Shown: piece after piece, positions 36,544 through 45,453 of the stretch
Numbering within the stretch: position 1 is the first letter of the stretch
Layout of the letters: every line of letters starts with the position of its first letter
Source: an uncultured Bacteroidales bacterium
GTDB taxonomy: Bacteria > Bacteroidota > Bacteroidia > Bacteroidales > UBA932
Length of the DNA stretch: 64,000 nucleotides
Direction of reading: 5' to 3'
Assembly (NCBI GenBank): GCA_944326225.1
Contig: CALVDI010000005.1
Span: forward strand, 1 to 64,000
Program-made: the position numbers and the translations under genes
Notes under the pieces: generated by a model
The model's input: only the letters and a program-made list of their open reading frames with translations
The model's database searches: none
What the model was told of the DNA's origin: nothing

Positions 36544-38491
36544 AGTCCCTCCAGGCCTCTCCGTCCCATTCGGACGAGTAGACCTCGGGCTCCTGAGTCC
36601 TGCCGTAAAGTTCCTCCGATACGCGCTCTACATTGGCGGATATATAATCAAACAGCTCTCCATAGGATATCCCGGGGTGGTCCTGCAGGGCCTTTAAAAG
36701 AAAATACGTAAACAGTCCGTGACGCTTCTGAGGATAGGGATAGGCCCCCTCGTCGGCTCCGGCCGCATAGAATGTCACCATCCTCTCCTCCGGCCGAAGC
36801 ACAGAGACATCCACTGCGGCAGGTTCAAAGACATCAAAGTGCATCCCGTTTCTACCTATTCTGCCATATGAGGCATCGAGCAGAAAAAGCGCATTGTCTG
36901 CAGAGGTATTAAGTATTCCGGAGTACATGGTATTGAGGCTCAAGCCACCCTGGACACCTCCGGCCGTGTAGTCCACAGGCAGCATGTACACTTCTCCTAC
37001 CCCCCTCTCCTCAGCACACTGTCCGGAATAATATACAATAATCCGGGTATCCACGTTGAACATCCGGGAAACTTTATCCATCCAGGCCTCCACTGACCGC
37101 ATATCTTCCGATGTGGCATCGAATACTGCTTTTATATTGTTCTCGGGAACTCCAAGCCTTCTTACACAATAATCGTAGAATATCCGTCCATCGTTGACGG
37201 CATAAGGAACTGTCTCTCCAGAGCGGTAATGCTCATTGGCTATAATCAACGCATAGGACTCGACATTACTGCCGGGCTGGCCGGGAATGCCGTAGTCTGT
37301 ATCTACATCCGAAGAATCCCCGGAACACGCAAGCATCTTACGGTAGATCTTGCCAGGCAGGGTGAAATCCACATCTGCTATATCATAATCCAGCAACAGG
37401 CCGTGTTTCTGATTATATGTCGGAGCCGTCCACTCATATGACTTCCGGTCAGGCAATACAAAGACAGCCTGCGCTATGAAAGCACGGTCACGGTACACAT
37501 AATACCGGAACTCATGGACCGCCTTCTTCCAGCCCTTCCTCACTGCCGCCGTGTCCCGGACCGGCACCGGCAGGTCTATTTTATATCTTCTTGAGCCGCT
37601 GCGCACACTCACATCAAACGTCTGTGTCCGTACGTCATAGCGTCCCAGCATGCATTCCGGGTCTTCCATACGGTTTGCTGCCAGATACTCCGCTTCAGAG
37701 CGCATCTCCAGTCCTTCCAGTCTGGCCATAAACGTATCCTCATTGACCCTGGCTTCCCAGTCCGGCACAGACTCGCCGACCATAAGCCTCTGCCACTGAT
37801 TCATCCTGTTCATCACTTTGTCCTTAGCATATATTGAGAACGGGATACCTCTTATCCAGTTCAGTGCCCGGTCCTTCGTAGCATACCAGTTGCCGTTGCG
37901 GAACACGAAACCGGAAGAATCAGCTCTTGTCACCGCAGCAAAACCGTCCTGTCCGAAACTACCGGCCATATCATAGACACAAGGCACCAGCTCCTGCCCG
38001 TCGGTATCGATATACCCCCACTTCTGCCCACGCCGCACAAGCGCATAGCCATTGACGAACTTTTTGACCTCATCGTACTTGTATGACACCAATGTATCTC
38101 CTCTGCCGTCTATGAATCCCCACTTGCTGCCGGACATGACAGCGGCATAGCCCTCCGAGAACTGTTCCGCAAGATCAAAACGGCACGGGATCACGATCAT
38201 GCCGGAAGTATCGATATAGCCCCACTTCAATGTCAGAGACAGAGATCCGAACACACCGCCCTCTCCCAACACATTGCCGGCTCTCGAGAGCACTGGTGCA
38301 TATCCTTCCGAGAAGCCCTTGACATCATCGAACTTACATTCTATAACCACATTGCCCAGACTGTCCGTGAAACCATAGCTTCCAAACCAGTCTCTGTATG
38401 GTTCCAAATTCTGCGCAAGACAACCGGCATATCCGGCAGCTGCCAGAAATAGAACGCAGCATATACGCGCAGTTGATCTTAATTTTTTCAT
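36533..38491 (-). CDS. WG-repeat protein with a catalytically dead caspase-like domain
   Basis: The 652-aa exported protein has a signal peptide (LFLAAAGYAGCLAQ), then WG repeats at about residues 35-200 (KWGYIDTSG, KWGFIDGRG, KWGYIDTDG). A middle region of unknown type is followed by a C14 caspase/metacaspase domain at about 410-640 (ESYALIIANEHY, IIVYYSG, MLPVDYTA). In active members the His follows YYSG as YYSGHG and the Cys lies in LDACYSG. Here they are Gln491 (YYSGQC) and Ser541 (LLDASYG), so peptidase activity is not expected. The frame is intact and the rest of the fold is kept, which argues for a scaffolding or binding role and against decay. Confidence 0.85.
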   Translation of the reverse strand: MKKLRSTARICCVLFLAAAGYAGCLAQNLEPYRDWFGSYGFTDSLGNVVIECKFDDVKGFSEGYAPVLSRAGNVLGEGGVFGSLSLTLKWGYIDTSGMIVIPCRFDLAEQFSEGYAAVMSGSKWGFIDGRGDTLVSYKYDEVKKFVNGYALVRRGQKWGYIDTDGQELVPCVYDMAGSFGQDGFAAVTRADSSGFVFRNGNWYATKDRALNWIRGIPFSIYAKDKVMNRMNQWQRLMVGESVPDWEARVNEDTFMARLEGLEMRSEAEYLAANRMEDPECMLGRYDVRTQTFDVSVRSGSRRYKIDLPVPVRDTAAVRKGWKKAVHEFRYYVYRDRAFIAQAVFVLPDRKSYEWTAPTYNQKHGLLLDYDIADVDFTLPGKIYRKMLACSGDSSDVDTDYGIPGQPGSNVESYALIIANEHYRSGETVPYAVNDGRIFYDYCVRRLGVPENNIKAVFDATSEDMRSVEAWMDKVSRMFNVDTRIIVYYSGQCAEERGVGEVYMLPVDYTAGGVQGGLSLNTMYSGILNTSADNALFLLDASYGRIGRNGMHFDVFEPAAVDVSVLRPEERMVTFYAAGADEGAYPYPQKRHGLFTYFLLKALQDHPGISYGELFDYISANVERVSEELYGRTQEPEVYSSEWDGEAWRDFTL

Positions 38492-38510
38492 ATACCTACA
38501 AATATCCTTG

Positions 38511-38539
38511 CAAAGATAATCGCCTTTGGTTATCGCAAA
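38511..38539 (-). promoter_or_regulatory. Possible promoter of the WG-repeat gene
   Basis: Minus-strand -7 box TATCTTTG (38511-38518) with TTTG at 38536-38539, 17 bp apart, which is shorter than the usual 19-20. It lies 19 bp before the gene start. Confidence 0.45.
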
Positions 38540-38572
38540 GCCCGTGCCGCAAAAAATCTTTTTGCTCCCTGC

Positions 38573-38699
38573 AGTCGCACATCACGAAACCGGACCTCAA
38601 GCTCCCCTCACCGGGGGATTTGCTCCTTACAGTCGCACATCACGAAACCGGACCTCAAGCTCCCCTCACCGGGGGATTTGCTCCTTACAGTCGCACATC
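38573..38699. repeat. Tandem 58-bp direct repeat, two exact copies plus a partial third
   Basis: Copy 1 is 38573-38630 and copy 2 is 38631-38688, identical as far as I can read; 38689-38699 repeats the first 11 bp. About 12 bp before copy 1 resemble the unit's end with two changes. The unit begins AGTCGCACATCACGAAACCG and contains CCCCTCACCGGGG. As 58 is not a multiple of three, it is unlikely to code. There are no unique spacers, so it is not a CRISPR array. A small CCCGCC-TGGC-GGCGGG hairpin follows at 38704-38719. Confidence 0.85.
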
Positions 38700-38723
38700 C
38701 CCACCCGCCTGGCGGCGGGCTTT

Positions 38724-38782
38724 GCAAAAGGGTACAAAAAAGCCGCCAGAGCAAGCTCTGCGGCCTCTTTGTACCCTTTTGC
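38724..38782 (-). terminator. Terminator of tRNA-Ser, nested in a longer inverted repeat
   Basis: On the minus strand GCCGC-AGAGC-TT-GCTCT-(G)-GCGGC (38742-38764) is followed by TTTTTT, an intrinsic terminator just after the tRNA. It lies inside a second perfect pair of 15-bp arms, 38724-38738 and 38768-38782 (GCAAAAGGGTACAAA and its inverse). The outer arm touches the discriminator base of the tRNA. Confidence 0.75.
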
Positions 38783-38868
38783 GGTGAGGGGGGGATTCGA
38801 ACCCCCGGTACGGTAACCCGTACGGCAGTTTAGCAAACTGCTGGTTTAAGCCACTCACCCACCTCACC
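38782..38868 (-). tRNA. tRNA-Ser (anticodon GCU)
   Basis: An 87-nt class II tRNA. Acceptor GGTGAGG/CCTCACC, discriminator G, anticodon stem-loop GCAGT-TTGCTAA-ACTGC (anticodon GCT), a long variable arm (CCGTACGGGTTACCGTACCG) and T-arm GGGGGTTCGAATCCCCC. CCA is not encoded. Confidence 0.96.
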
Positions 38869-38886
38869 TTCGGCTTAACCGGACGG

Positions 38887-38917
38887 CAAAAATATAGTTT
38901 TTTTTTCAAAAACCAAA
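38887..38917 (-). promoter_or_regulatory. Promoter of tRNA-Ser
   Basis: Minus-strand -33 TTTG (38914-38917), 19-bp spacer containing an A9 run, and -7 TATTTTTG (38887-38894). The -7 box lies 18 bp before the tRNA 5' end. Confidence 0.75.
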
Positions 38918-38929
38918 GAAATTATCGAA

Positions 38930-39673
38930 CTATTCACAGAGCAATGCCCGTTTTGAAAGAAAATCATAAAACGACTGACGGTACGTGTCGGATACCGGAA
39001 GACGCGCCTGACCATACACCACGCGCCCTTTTTCTATATATGACATCCTGGACGGCTGGATGATGAACGAACGGTGGATACGCACGAAGCGGCCAGACGG
39101 CAACTCGTCCTCCAGCGTCTTAAGATTCATCAATGACAGGACAGGAGAGCCGTCCCCGGATACATGTATTTTCACGTAGTCCTTCAGTCCCTCAATATAA
39201 AGAATATCATCAAAAGGAATTCTCACCAGTCTGTATTCCGTCTTGACAATTATAGAGTCAATATCCTTCGTTACGGACGGCCGAACCGCCCGGCTCATCG
39301 AGAACCATTTAAAAGCTTTGTCAGCCGCACTGAGAAAGTCCGGATAACTTATAGGCTTCACCAGATAATCCAGGGCATTGACCCGAAAACCCTCCACTGC
39401 ATATGCGCTGAAAGCAGTTGTAAAGACTACTCTTGTCCGCTCCGGCAACATCCTGGCCAGATCCATCCCGCTCAACCCAGGCATCTGTATATCACAGAAA
39501 AGGAGGTCCACCGGATTATCGTGAATGGCCTCAAAAGCAGAAACTGCACTATAATAGGAGCCGCGATATTCCAGAAAAGGAGTTCTGCGCACATATGACT
39601 CCAGAAGTTCTGCTGCGAGAGGCTCATCGTCAACCACGATACATGTAAGGGCTGTGTCTGCGTTCATCTTCAT
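38930..39673 (-). CDS. LytTR-family response regulator
   Basis: The 247-aa product has an N-terminal receiver domain with acidic residues VVDDEP (15-17), the phosphoacceptor Asp61 in LFCDIQMPGLSG and Lys in YLVKPISY, then a C-terminal LytTR DNA-binding domain (about 145-240; YIEGLKDYVKIHVSG, GRFVRIHRSFII). It overlaps the kinase stop as ATGA. As the last gene of the tolC-adaptor-ABC-kinase run it probably controls that exporter. Confidence 0.92.
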   Translation of the reverse strand: MKMNADTALTCIVVDDEPLAAELLESYVRRTPFLEYRGSYYSAVSAFEAIHDNPVDLLFCDIQMPGLSGMDLARMLPERTRVVFTTAFSAYAVEGFRVNALDYLVKPISYPDFLSAADKAFKWFSMSRAVRPSVTKDIDSIIVKTEYRLVRIPFDDILYIEGLKDYVKIHVSGDGSPVLSLMNLKTLEDELPSGRFVRIHRSFIIQPSRMSYIEKGRVVYGQARLPVSDTYRQSFYDFLSKRALLCE

Positions 39674-40707
39674 ATCCGTATACTCAGATAAGTTCTGTAC
39701 TCTTCTTCCGTACTGCCGTATTCAAAACGGTAGCGGCCCGGATACAGCAGTTCAAGACGGCGTGACAGATTGGCAAGTCCAATACCTGATCCGCTGCGGT
39801 CCGAATCCTGAGACTTAGGGAAAAGGCTGTTGCGGGTCTCACACACCACCTCCCCCTGCCCGACGGACACCCTTATCCGCACATAGGACGGCCTGTCATT
39901 GCTGATACCGTGCTTGAAAGCATTCTCGATCAGTGTGATAAACAGCAACGGAGCCGTCATGATTCCCGATGGCTGAGGGAATGACACCTCTACTTTTACC
40001 TGAGACGGCACCCGCAGACGCATCAGATCCACATATTCCCGGAGAAAATGCACCTCCTCGTCCAGCGGCACCTGAGGACGGCCGGCATCATAAAGCACAT
40101 AGCGCAGAAGATGACTCAGATCATGGACTGCCGTCTGGGCTCTGGATGTGTCAATCTGTATAAGAGAGTATATATTGTTCAGTGTATTGAATAGAAAATG
40201 TGGATTGATTTGGCTTCTAAGATTCTGCAGTTCCGCTTCAGACCGACTGTGCTCCAACTCCTTGCGAGCCGCCTCCGCCTTATACCATCCTCCCGTCATC
40301 TTAACCGCGACACTTGCTCCGATCACCAGAAAATACATAAGGGCATTGCGCATAAAGAATATCACCGCATCGACAAAGGGTCTCTCCCGAGGCGGGTGAT
40401 GCATCTGCAGCGGCAGCACGAACTTGAACAGCAGGTGTACGACAATCATGACCACTGCGACCAGCAGTGCATTGACTGCTATAAAAGCAAGCAGACGGTG
40501 TCTCGTAAGAAAGCGTCCTATCATCAGATAATAGTTGACATAGAATACTATCATGAACGATAGAGGCACAACGAGAAATCTGACATACTCAGCCCCGGTC
40601 ATCAAGGGCCTGTCAGGAGAAGTTCCGAACAGAGGCATGACTATAACCACGGTCCATACCAGGACGTGAATAAGCCAGCCGGCATATGTGGATTGGCGCG
40701 AGGTCAT
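39670..40707 (-). CDS. LytS/YehU-type sensor histidine kinase
   Basis: The 345-aa inner-membrane kinase has four N-terminal membrane segments (VLVWTVVIVMPLFG; VVPLSFMIVFYVNYYLMIG; LLAFIAVNALLVAVVMIVV; ALMYFLVIGASVAV), a short coiled coil and the His_kinase domain. The phosphorylated His is in QINPHFLFNTLNNIYSL; the ATP-binding N-box is ENAFKHGIS and the G-box GSGIGLANLSRRL. There is no separate sensor domain, so the signal is likely sensed in the membrane. It starts 28 bp after the ABC permease. Confidence 0.92.
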   Translation of the reverse strand: MTSRQSTYAGWLIHVLVWTVVIVMPLFGTSPDRPLMTGAEYVRFLVVPLSFMIVFYVNYYLMIGRFLTRHRLLAFIAVNALLVAVVMIVVHLLFKFVLPLQMHHPPRERPFVDAVIFFMRNALMYFLVIGASVAVKMTGGWYKAEAARKELEHSRSEAELQNLRSQINPHFLFNTLNNIYSLIQIDTSRAQTAVHDLSHLLRYVLYDAGRPQVPLDEEVHFLREYVDLMRLRVPSQVKVEVSFPQPSGIMTAPLLFITLIENAFKHGISNDRPSYVRIRVSVGQGEVVCETRNSLFPKSQDSDRSGSGIGLANLSRRLELLYPGRYRFEYGSTEEEYRTYLSIRI

Positions 40708-40735
40708 GACAGTGCAAATTTAAGAATTTCCGCCA

Positions 40736-41956
40736 TTACTCGTACCTTATCGCGTCGATAGGATCCAGCCTGGCCGCCTTGCGGGCCGGATACCATCCGA
40801 AGAACACTCCGGTGACCGTACATACTGCAAACGAAAGCAGTACACTCCACGACTGTACGTATACAGGATATGAGGCCAGGATATTGACCAACAGGGCGGC
40901 CCCGACCCCGAGTACCACGCCTATAATGCCTCCTGTCACGCTGATCAGTATCGACTCTATAAGGAACTGAGCCATGATGTCGCGTCCCTTGGCTCCTATG
41001 GACATCCGCAGCCCGATCTCCCGCGTACGCTCAGTAACGGACACATACATAATATTCATAATACCTATGCCGCCCACCAGCAGTGATATACCAGCGACTG
41101 CAGCCAGAAGCACTGTCATCATGTCCGTCGTGGAGGTCATCATGGATGAGAGTTCCTGCTGAGAACGGATTGAGAAATCGTCCTCATCCGTATCCTTAAG
41201 CCTGTGATTGACTCTGATTACATCTGTTATCTCGTCTATGGCCCGGTCTGTATATTCCTCTGCCAAAGCAGAGCAGACGATCTCCTGAAGATGAGTTATG
41301 GCCAGGATGCGTTTCTGCACAGTGGTATACGGTGCTATGATAAGATCATCCTGATCCATTCCCATACTGTTGTAACCCTTACTTTCCAACACTCCGATGA
41401 CACGCATGGGAATGGTTCCGAAGCGGATGACCTTTCCTATCGGATTCTGGCCGTCAGGAAAAAGTTCATCCGCCACTGATTTTCCCACCAGGCAGACCTT
41501 TGCCGCTGTCTGGATATCCCTATCCGAGAACAAATCCCCATTCTCCACCCGATAACGACGGATCTCAAGGTAGTCCCTGTTCACTCCATATATTGTAGTA
41601 GGAGTGTTATTGGCTCCATATACGGCCTGGCCTGAACTGTTCACGACGGGAGACACATAGGTCACAAAAACGGTCTGGCTCCTTATATCCTCCAGATCCT
41701 CCGTCTTGAGAGACTCCATGTCCTCTGAGCTGAGCCGGACACCGCCCCTGCGTTCTCCTCCAGGATGGATCATAATCATATTGGAGCCCATCTCACTGAT
41801 CTGGGCCTGAATACTGCGTTTTGAGCCTTGTCCGACAGCCAGCATGGTGATGACTGCAGCCACTCCGATAATGATGCCGAGCATTGTCAGGAAACAACGG
41901 AAACGATTGTTTCCAAGGGCTTTCAATGCTATCTTGAAAAGATTGGTCAGATTCAT
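40736..41956 (-). CDS. MacB-type ABC transporter permease
   Basis: The 406-aa product has one N-terminal membrane segment (FLTMLGIIIGVAAVITMLAV), a MacB-PCD periplasmic domain of about 220 residues and three C-terminal segments with the FtsX motif VTERTREIGLRMSIGAKGRD. MacB-like pumps do mechanotransmission: they drive export from the periplasm by TolC. It overlaps the ATPase stop by 4 bp. Confidence 0.92.
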   Translation of the reverse strand: MNLTNLFKIALKALGNNRFRCFLTMLGIIIGVAAVITMLAVGQGSKRSIQAQISEMGSNMIMIHPGGERRGGVRLSSEDMESLKTEDLEDIRSQTVFVTYVSPVVNSSGQAVYGANNTPTTIYGVNRDYLEIRRYRVENGDLFSDRDIQTAAKVCLVGKSVADELFPDGQNPIGKVIRFGTIPMRVIGVLESKGYNSMGMDQDDLIIAPYTTVQKRILAITHLQEIVCSALAEEYTDRAIDEITDVIRVNHRLKDTDEDDFSIRSQQELSSMMTSTTDMMTVLLAAVAGISLLVGGIGIMNIMYVSVTERTREIGLRMSIGAKGRDIMAQFLIESILISVTGGIIGVVLGVGAALLVNILASYPVYVQSWSVLLSFAVCTVTGVFFGWYPARKAARLDPIDAIRYE

Positions 41957-42699
41957 GATTGTTCCTCCTCTGCGGGCAGCGAGGCAAGAGTGCCGGCGGC
42001 ATCCATGATGTCTGCGTTCTTCACGTCCGATATCACATGACCGTCTCTCAAAGTGATATTACGGCTACTGTACCTGGCTATTTCAGGATTATGTGTTACA
42101 AATATTATAGTACGGCCCTGCGCATGAAGCTTTTGAAAGAGTACAATCACCTCAAGGCTCGTGCGGGTATCAAGATTACCGGTGGCCTCATCGGCCAGGA
42201 TAACCGCCGGATCATTGACCAGTGCCCTTGCTATGGCCACTCTCTGCATCTGTCCTCCGGACATCTGATTGCTTTTGTGCAGAAGTCTGTCCCCCAGACC
42301 TACAGCCTCCAGTGCCGCAACAGCTTTCTGCCTGCGCTGCCGCGCCGAATACACCGGATTGTACATCAGCGGAAGTTCCACATTCTCCACAGCTGTAGTC
42401 TTCGGCAACAGGTTGTAGTTCTGGAACACAAAGCCTATCTTGCGGTTACGGAGAACTGCTCTCCGGTTCCGGTCCATGGTACGGACAGATACGCCATCAA
42501 GATAGTATTCTCCTGAAGTAGGCGTGTCAAGGCATCCCAGCATATTGAGCAGTGTGGACTTGCCGGAACCCGAAGATCCCATGACCGTCACAAACTCTCC
42601 AGCATGTATCGTGAACGACACACCTCTGAGAGCATGTACCGTCTCACTGCCGACAATAAAATCACGCCGTATGTCTTCCAGTCTGATAACTTCTTTCAT
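41953..42699 (-). CDS. MacB/LolD-type ABC transporter ATPase
   Basis: The 248-aa product has Walker A MGSSGSGKSTLLNMLGCLD, signature MSGGQMQRVAIARALVNDP, Walker B VILADEATGNLD and the H-loop IFVTHNPEIA. The LGCLDTPTSGEY stretch is typical of the MacB/LolD group. In E. coli MacB this domain is fused to the permease; here it is separate. Confidence 0.94.
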   Translation of the reverse strand: MKEVIRLEDIRRDFIVGSETVHALRGVSFTIHAGEFVTVMGSSGSGKSTLLNMLGCLDTPTSGEYYLDGVSVRTMDRNRRAVLRNRKIGFVFQNYNLLPKTTAVENVELPLMYNPVYSARQRRQKAVAALEAVGLGDRLLHKSNQMSGGQMQRVAIARALVNDPAVILADEATGNLDTRTSLEVIVLFQKLHAQGRTIIFVTHNPEIARYSSRNITLRDGHVISDVKNADIMDAAGTLASLPAEEEQS

Positions 42700-42720
42700 G
42701 TCATGTCTTCTCTATATATT

Positions 42721-43905
42721 CTATCTTGGGGGACCCGGCATGAACGGGCTGCGCTCAATCTCCTGCGGCATGACTGCCGGCACGGACATCCTCAGGCCCA
42801 GCACGACTCTTTCCCCCTCCGTCAGACCGGAAACGATCTCCGTCACATCCCCGTCCGTAACTCCTACAGTCACCTCCACCGGACGGATATCCGTCCCGTC
42901 CATAATCCATACCGTCCTGCCCGCGGCTGCACCGGCCGGGACACCGGACATACTTAAACCAATCTTTGAAAGAACATCTTTGTCAGGCACAAACCGCAGG
43001 GCCTTGGACGGCACGGAACATACATTAAGCCTGTCTATTGTATATATGGTGACATTGGCCGTAAGACCAGGCTTTAGTTTCAATTCCGGATTAGCAGCTG
43101 TAATCACGACTTCATAAGTCACCACACTCGACTCTACAGTCGCCTCCAGACGGACCTGCTGCACCTCTCCGCTGAACACATCGTCAGGATATGCATCCAC
43201 AGTAAACTCCACTCTCTGGCCTTCTTTCACATATCCTATATCAGCCTCATCCACATCCGCCACCACCTGCATATCGCGGAGGTCATTGGCTATAGTAAAA
43301 AGCGTAGGCGTCTCGAAACCGGCCGCCACTGTCTGGCCTTCTTCCACAGCCCTGCTGATCACCACTCCATCTATGGGAGATGTGATAGTGGCATAACCCA
43401 GATTGCGCCGCACTCCCACTATCGATGCCTGATTGAGTTCATACGCATTTTTGGCTGTCTCATACAGATACAATGCCTCATCATACTCCGCATCACTGAC
43501 CAGTTCCTTATCATACAGCCGTTTGGTCCGGACATACTCTTTCTGACGGTACTCATACTCCGTCTTGCTGCTGGAGAGCTGAGCCTCGGCCTGCTCCAGT
43601 TCCGACTCCAGGGTGACCTTGTCCATCTCGGCAATCAGTTGCCCCGCCTTGACATGGTCGTTATAGTCCACATACAGCCGGTCGATAATTCCAGATACCT
43701 GTGTTCCTACTTCCACAAGCGTGACGGGCTCCACCGTCCCGGTGGCTGTTACGGAGTTATGTATGTCTGTTCTGCTGACTACCGCTGTCTCCACCCCTAT
43801 TTCTCCGCTGCTGCCCGGGACTACCGACAGCCATACAGCCGCCAGCACAACCGCACACACTACTACTCCGGCAATTATTCCGTTTCTGACTTTTTTCTTC
43901 TTCAT
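42721..43905 (-). CDS. MacA-like periplasmic adaptor (HlyD family)
   Basis: The 394-aa adaptor is anchored by an N-terminal segment (IIAGVVVCAVVLAAVWLSVV). It has the lipoyl-like halves around VTATGTVEPVTLVEVGTQVSG and TITSPIDGVVISRAVEEGQ, a coiled-coil hairpin at about 85-150 and a barrel domain (PGLTANVTIYTIDRLNVCSVP). It lies 13 bp after the TolC gene and 21 bp before the ATPase. Confidence 0.92.
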   Translation of the reverse strand: MKKKKVRNGIIAGVVVCAVVLAAVWLSVVPGSSGEIGVETAVVSRTDIHNSVTATGTVEPVTLVEVGTQVSGIIDRLYVDYNDHVKAGQLIAEMDKVTLESELEQAEAQLSSSKTEYEYRQKEYVRTKRLYDKELVSDAEYDEALYLYETAKNAYELNQASIVGVRRNLGYATITSPIDGVVISRAVEEGQTVAAGFETPTLFTIANDLRDMQVVADVDEADIGYVKEGQRVEFTVDAYPDDVFSGEVQQVRLEATVESSVVTYEVVITAANPELKLKPGLTANVTIYTIDRLNVCSVPSKALRFVPDKDVLSKIGLSMSGVPAGAAAGRTVWIMDGTDIRPVEVTVGVTDGDVTEIVSGLTEGERVVLGLRMSVPAVMPQEIERSPFMPGPPR

Positions 43906-43918
43906 AATATATATGTTA

Positions 43919-45274
43919 TCAATATTCTCCCATTACGCCCTTTCCCTGATAGATGTTGAGCAGTTCCACATTGAGCAACGTCATATATCTGGCCTGCAGT
44001 ACTTCCTGACGCGCCACCGCAAGTTCGTTCTGAGCCGTGATAAGTTCTACAGTATTCTTGACTCCGACCGAGAACTGCCCGTAGGTCAGGTCATAGCTTT
44101 CCTGCGCATACTCCTGCTGCTTGAGGGCCGCTGCGTATCTTGCCTGATACGAGACAGCGTTGAGATAAGCCGACTCTACTTCCTGCAACAGCTGCTTCTC
44201 AATATTCAGCTGTTCAAGACGGCTGTTCTCAGCCTCCAGTCTGGCCTTATTGACAGCCGTACGCGTCTGTCTGTTGGAATATATCGGAATACTCAGAGAC
44301 AGGCTTATGTTCTCATTGAAATTGTTCCAATACTGATTGCCCGTATTGTATCCAGGCGTAGACCCAGTCGCAGTACCCGCCCCCGTCGCAGTCATGAAGC
44401 CTGTTCCGACTCCTGCGGACAACGACAGAGAAGGAAAGAATCCTGACCGGGCCTGCCTGACCTCCAGATCAGCGGCCTCAACTGACAGCCTGCCGCGCTC
44501 AACCTCCGGCATTGCATTTAAAGCCGCCGCATACACATCTGCTTTTGAAGGCAATACCGACATCACCTGCTCATCACTCACCTCCGGTTCGACAAGATTC
44601 ATCTCTTCCATGACATCCAGCTCCAGAAGCTGTTTCAATTCAAGTCTGTAATTGTCAAGAGCCGTCTGCGCCGAGACTACCTGATACTCATCACTCATCC
44701 ATTGACTCTCAAGCTGGGCAAAATCGACCCTGCTTATGGAACCCGCCTTCCACATCTCCTCCGCCCTGTCGCGCTGGGTCCTGGACACATCCGCAGTACT
44801 TCTGGCCACCGACACTGACTCATCCGCATACAGGCACTGCATATAAGCCTGTACTATGGCCACTATTATATCATTGGCGGCTTCCTCCGCATACAGGAGA
44901 TTCATCTCGCTCTGAACCTTACTCTGCTTTATTGCTGTAGCCAGGCTGCCTCCCTGGAACAGAGATATTCTGGCATTGACATTATATGTTCCCGTGTACA
45001 TATTGTTGTCGGAGACATCTCCTGAAGGATAATTGGAAAGACTCTGAGACGTTGAGGCTGAAAGCGACGGCAGCACAGCCGCCCTGGCCTGCCTGACATC
45101 CTCCAGCCCGGACAGATAGTCATTGTGACTCTGCCGGAGCTGTATATTGTTTTCCATGGCATAGTCCACACATGCCTTAAGAGTCCACACCCTTGACGTA
45201 TCCGTATCCTGAGCGGCCAGCGACACCGGAATAAAAGACAGCAACATCCACAGCAACATCTTCATCGTCTGCAT
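43919..45274 (-). CDS. TolC-family outer-membrane efflux protein (exporter 2)
   Basis: The 451-aa product has a signal peptide (LLWMLLSFIPVSLAAQ) and two TolC halves with long coiled coils. It is the first gene of a six-gene operon: channel, adaptor, ATPase, permease, kinase and regulator. An ATG three codons in (MKMLLWM) is another possible start and leaves a longer leader after the promoter. Confidence 0.88.
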   Translation of the reverse strand: MQTMKMLLWMLLSFIPVSLAAQDTDTSRVWTLKACVDYAMENNIQLRQSHNDYLSGLEDVRQARAAVLPSLSASTSQSLSNYPSGDVSDNNMYTGTYNVNARISLFQGGSLATAIKQSKVQSEMNLLYAEEAANDIIVAIVQAYMQCLYADESVSVARSTADVSRTQRDRAEEMWKAGSISRVDFAQLESQWMSDEYQVVSAQTALDNYRLELKQLLELDVMEEMNLVEPEVSDEQVMSVLPSKADVYAAALNAMPEVERGRLSVEAADLEVRQARSGFFPSLSLSAGVGTGFMTATGAGTATGSTPGYNTGNQYWNNFNENISLSLSIPIYSNRQTRTAVNKARLEAENSRLEQLNIEKQLLQEVESAYLNAVSYQARYAAALKQQEYAQESYDLTYGQFSVGVKNTVELITAQNELAVARQEVLQARYMTLLNVELLNIYQGKGVMGEY

Positions 45275-45290
45275 ATTTTTAATTTTGATA

Positions 45291-45322
45291 CAAAATTACC
45301 GCAGTCGGTCATTCTCTTCAAA
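45291..45322 (-). promoter_or_regulatory. Promoter of the MacAB-TolC-like/LytSR operon
   Basis: Minus-strand -33 TTTG (45319-45322), 20-bp spacer and -7 TAATTTTG (45291-45298), a full match to the Bacteroides consensus, 17 bp before the TolC ATG. I do not see an obvious LytTR direct repeat nearby. Confidence 0.7.
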
Positions 45323-45385
45323 AACAATCGACAGATTCCAGAATTGTATCGACAGAAAGTTTTGAAGAAAAATAGAATGACAGAT

Positions 45386-45417
45386 TTTGGACTTACTGAT
45401 TCTTATTTGTATCTTTA
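45386..45417 (+). promoter_or_regulatory. Promoter of the third BACON lipoprotein gene
   Basis: -33 TTTG (45386-45389), 20-bp spacer and -7 TATCTTTA (45410-45417), which differs from TAnnTTTG in the last base. The leader to the ATG would be about 30 nt. Confidence 0.55.
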
Positions 45418-45453
45418 CTCTTTACATTTTACACATTTAATTCTCATTTTTAA

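Noticed and set aside
38573..38699. CRISPR array
   Set aside because: The copies abut without unique spacers, there are only two, and no cas genes are in the window.
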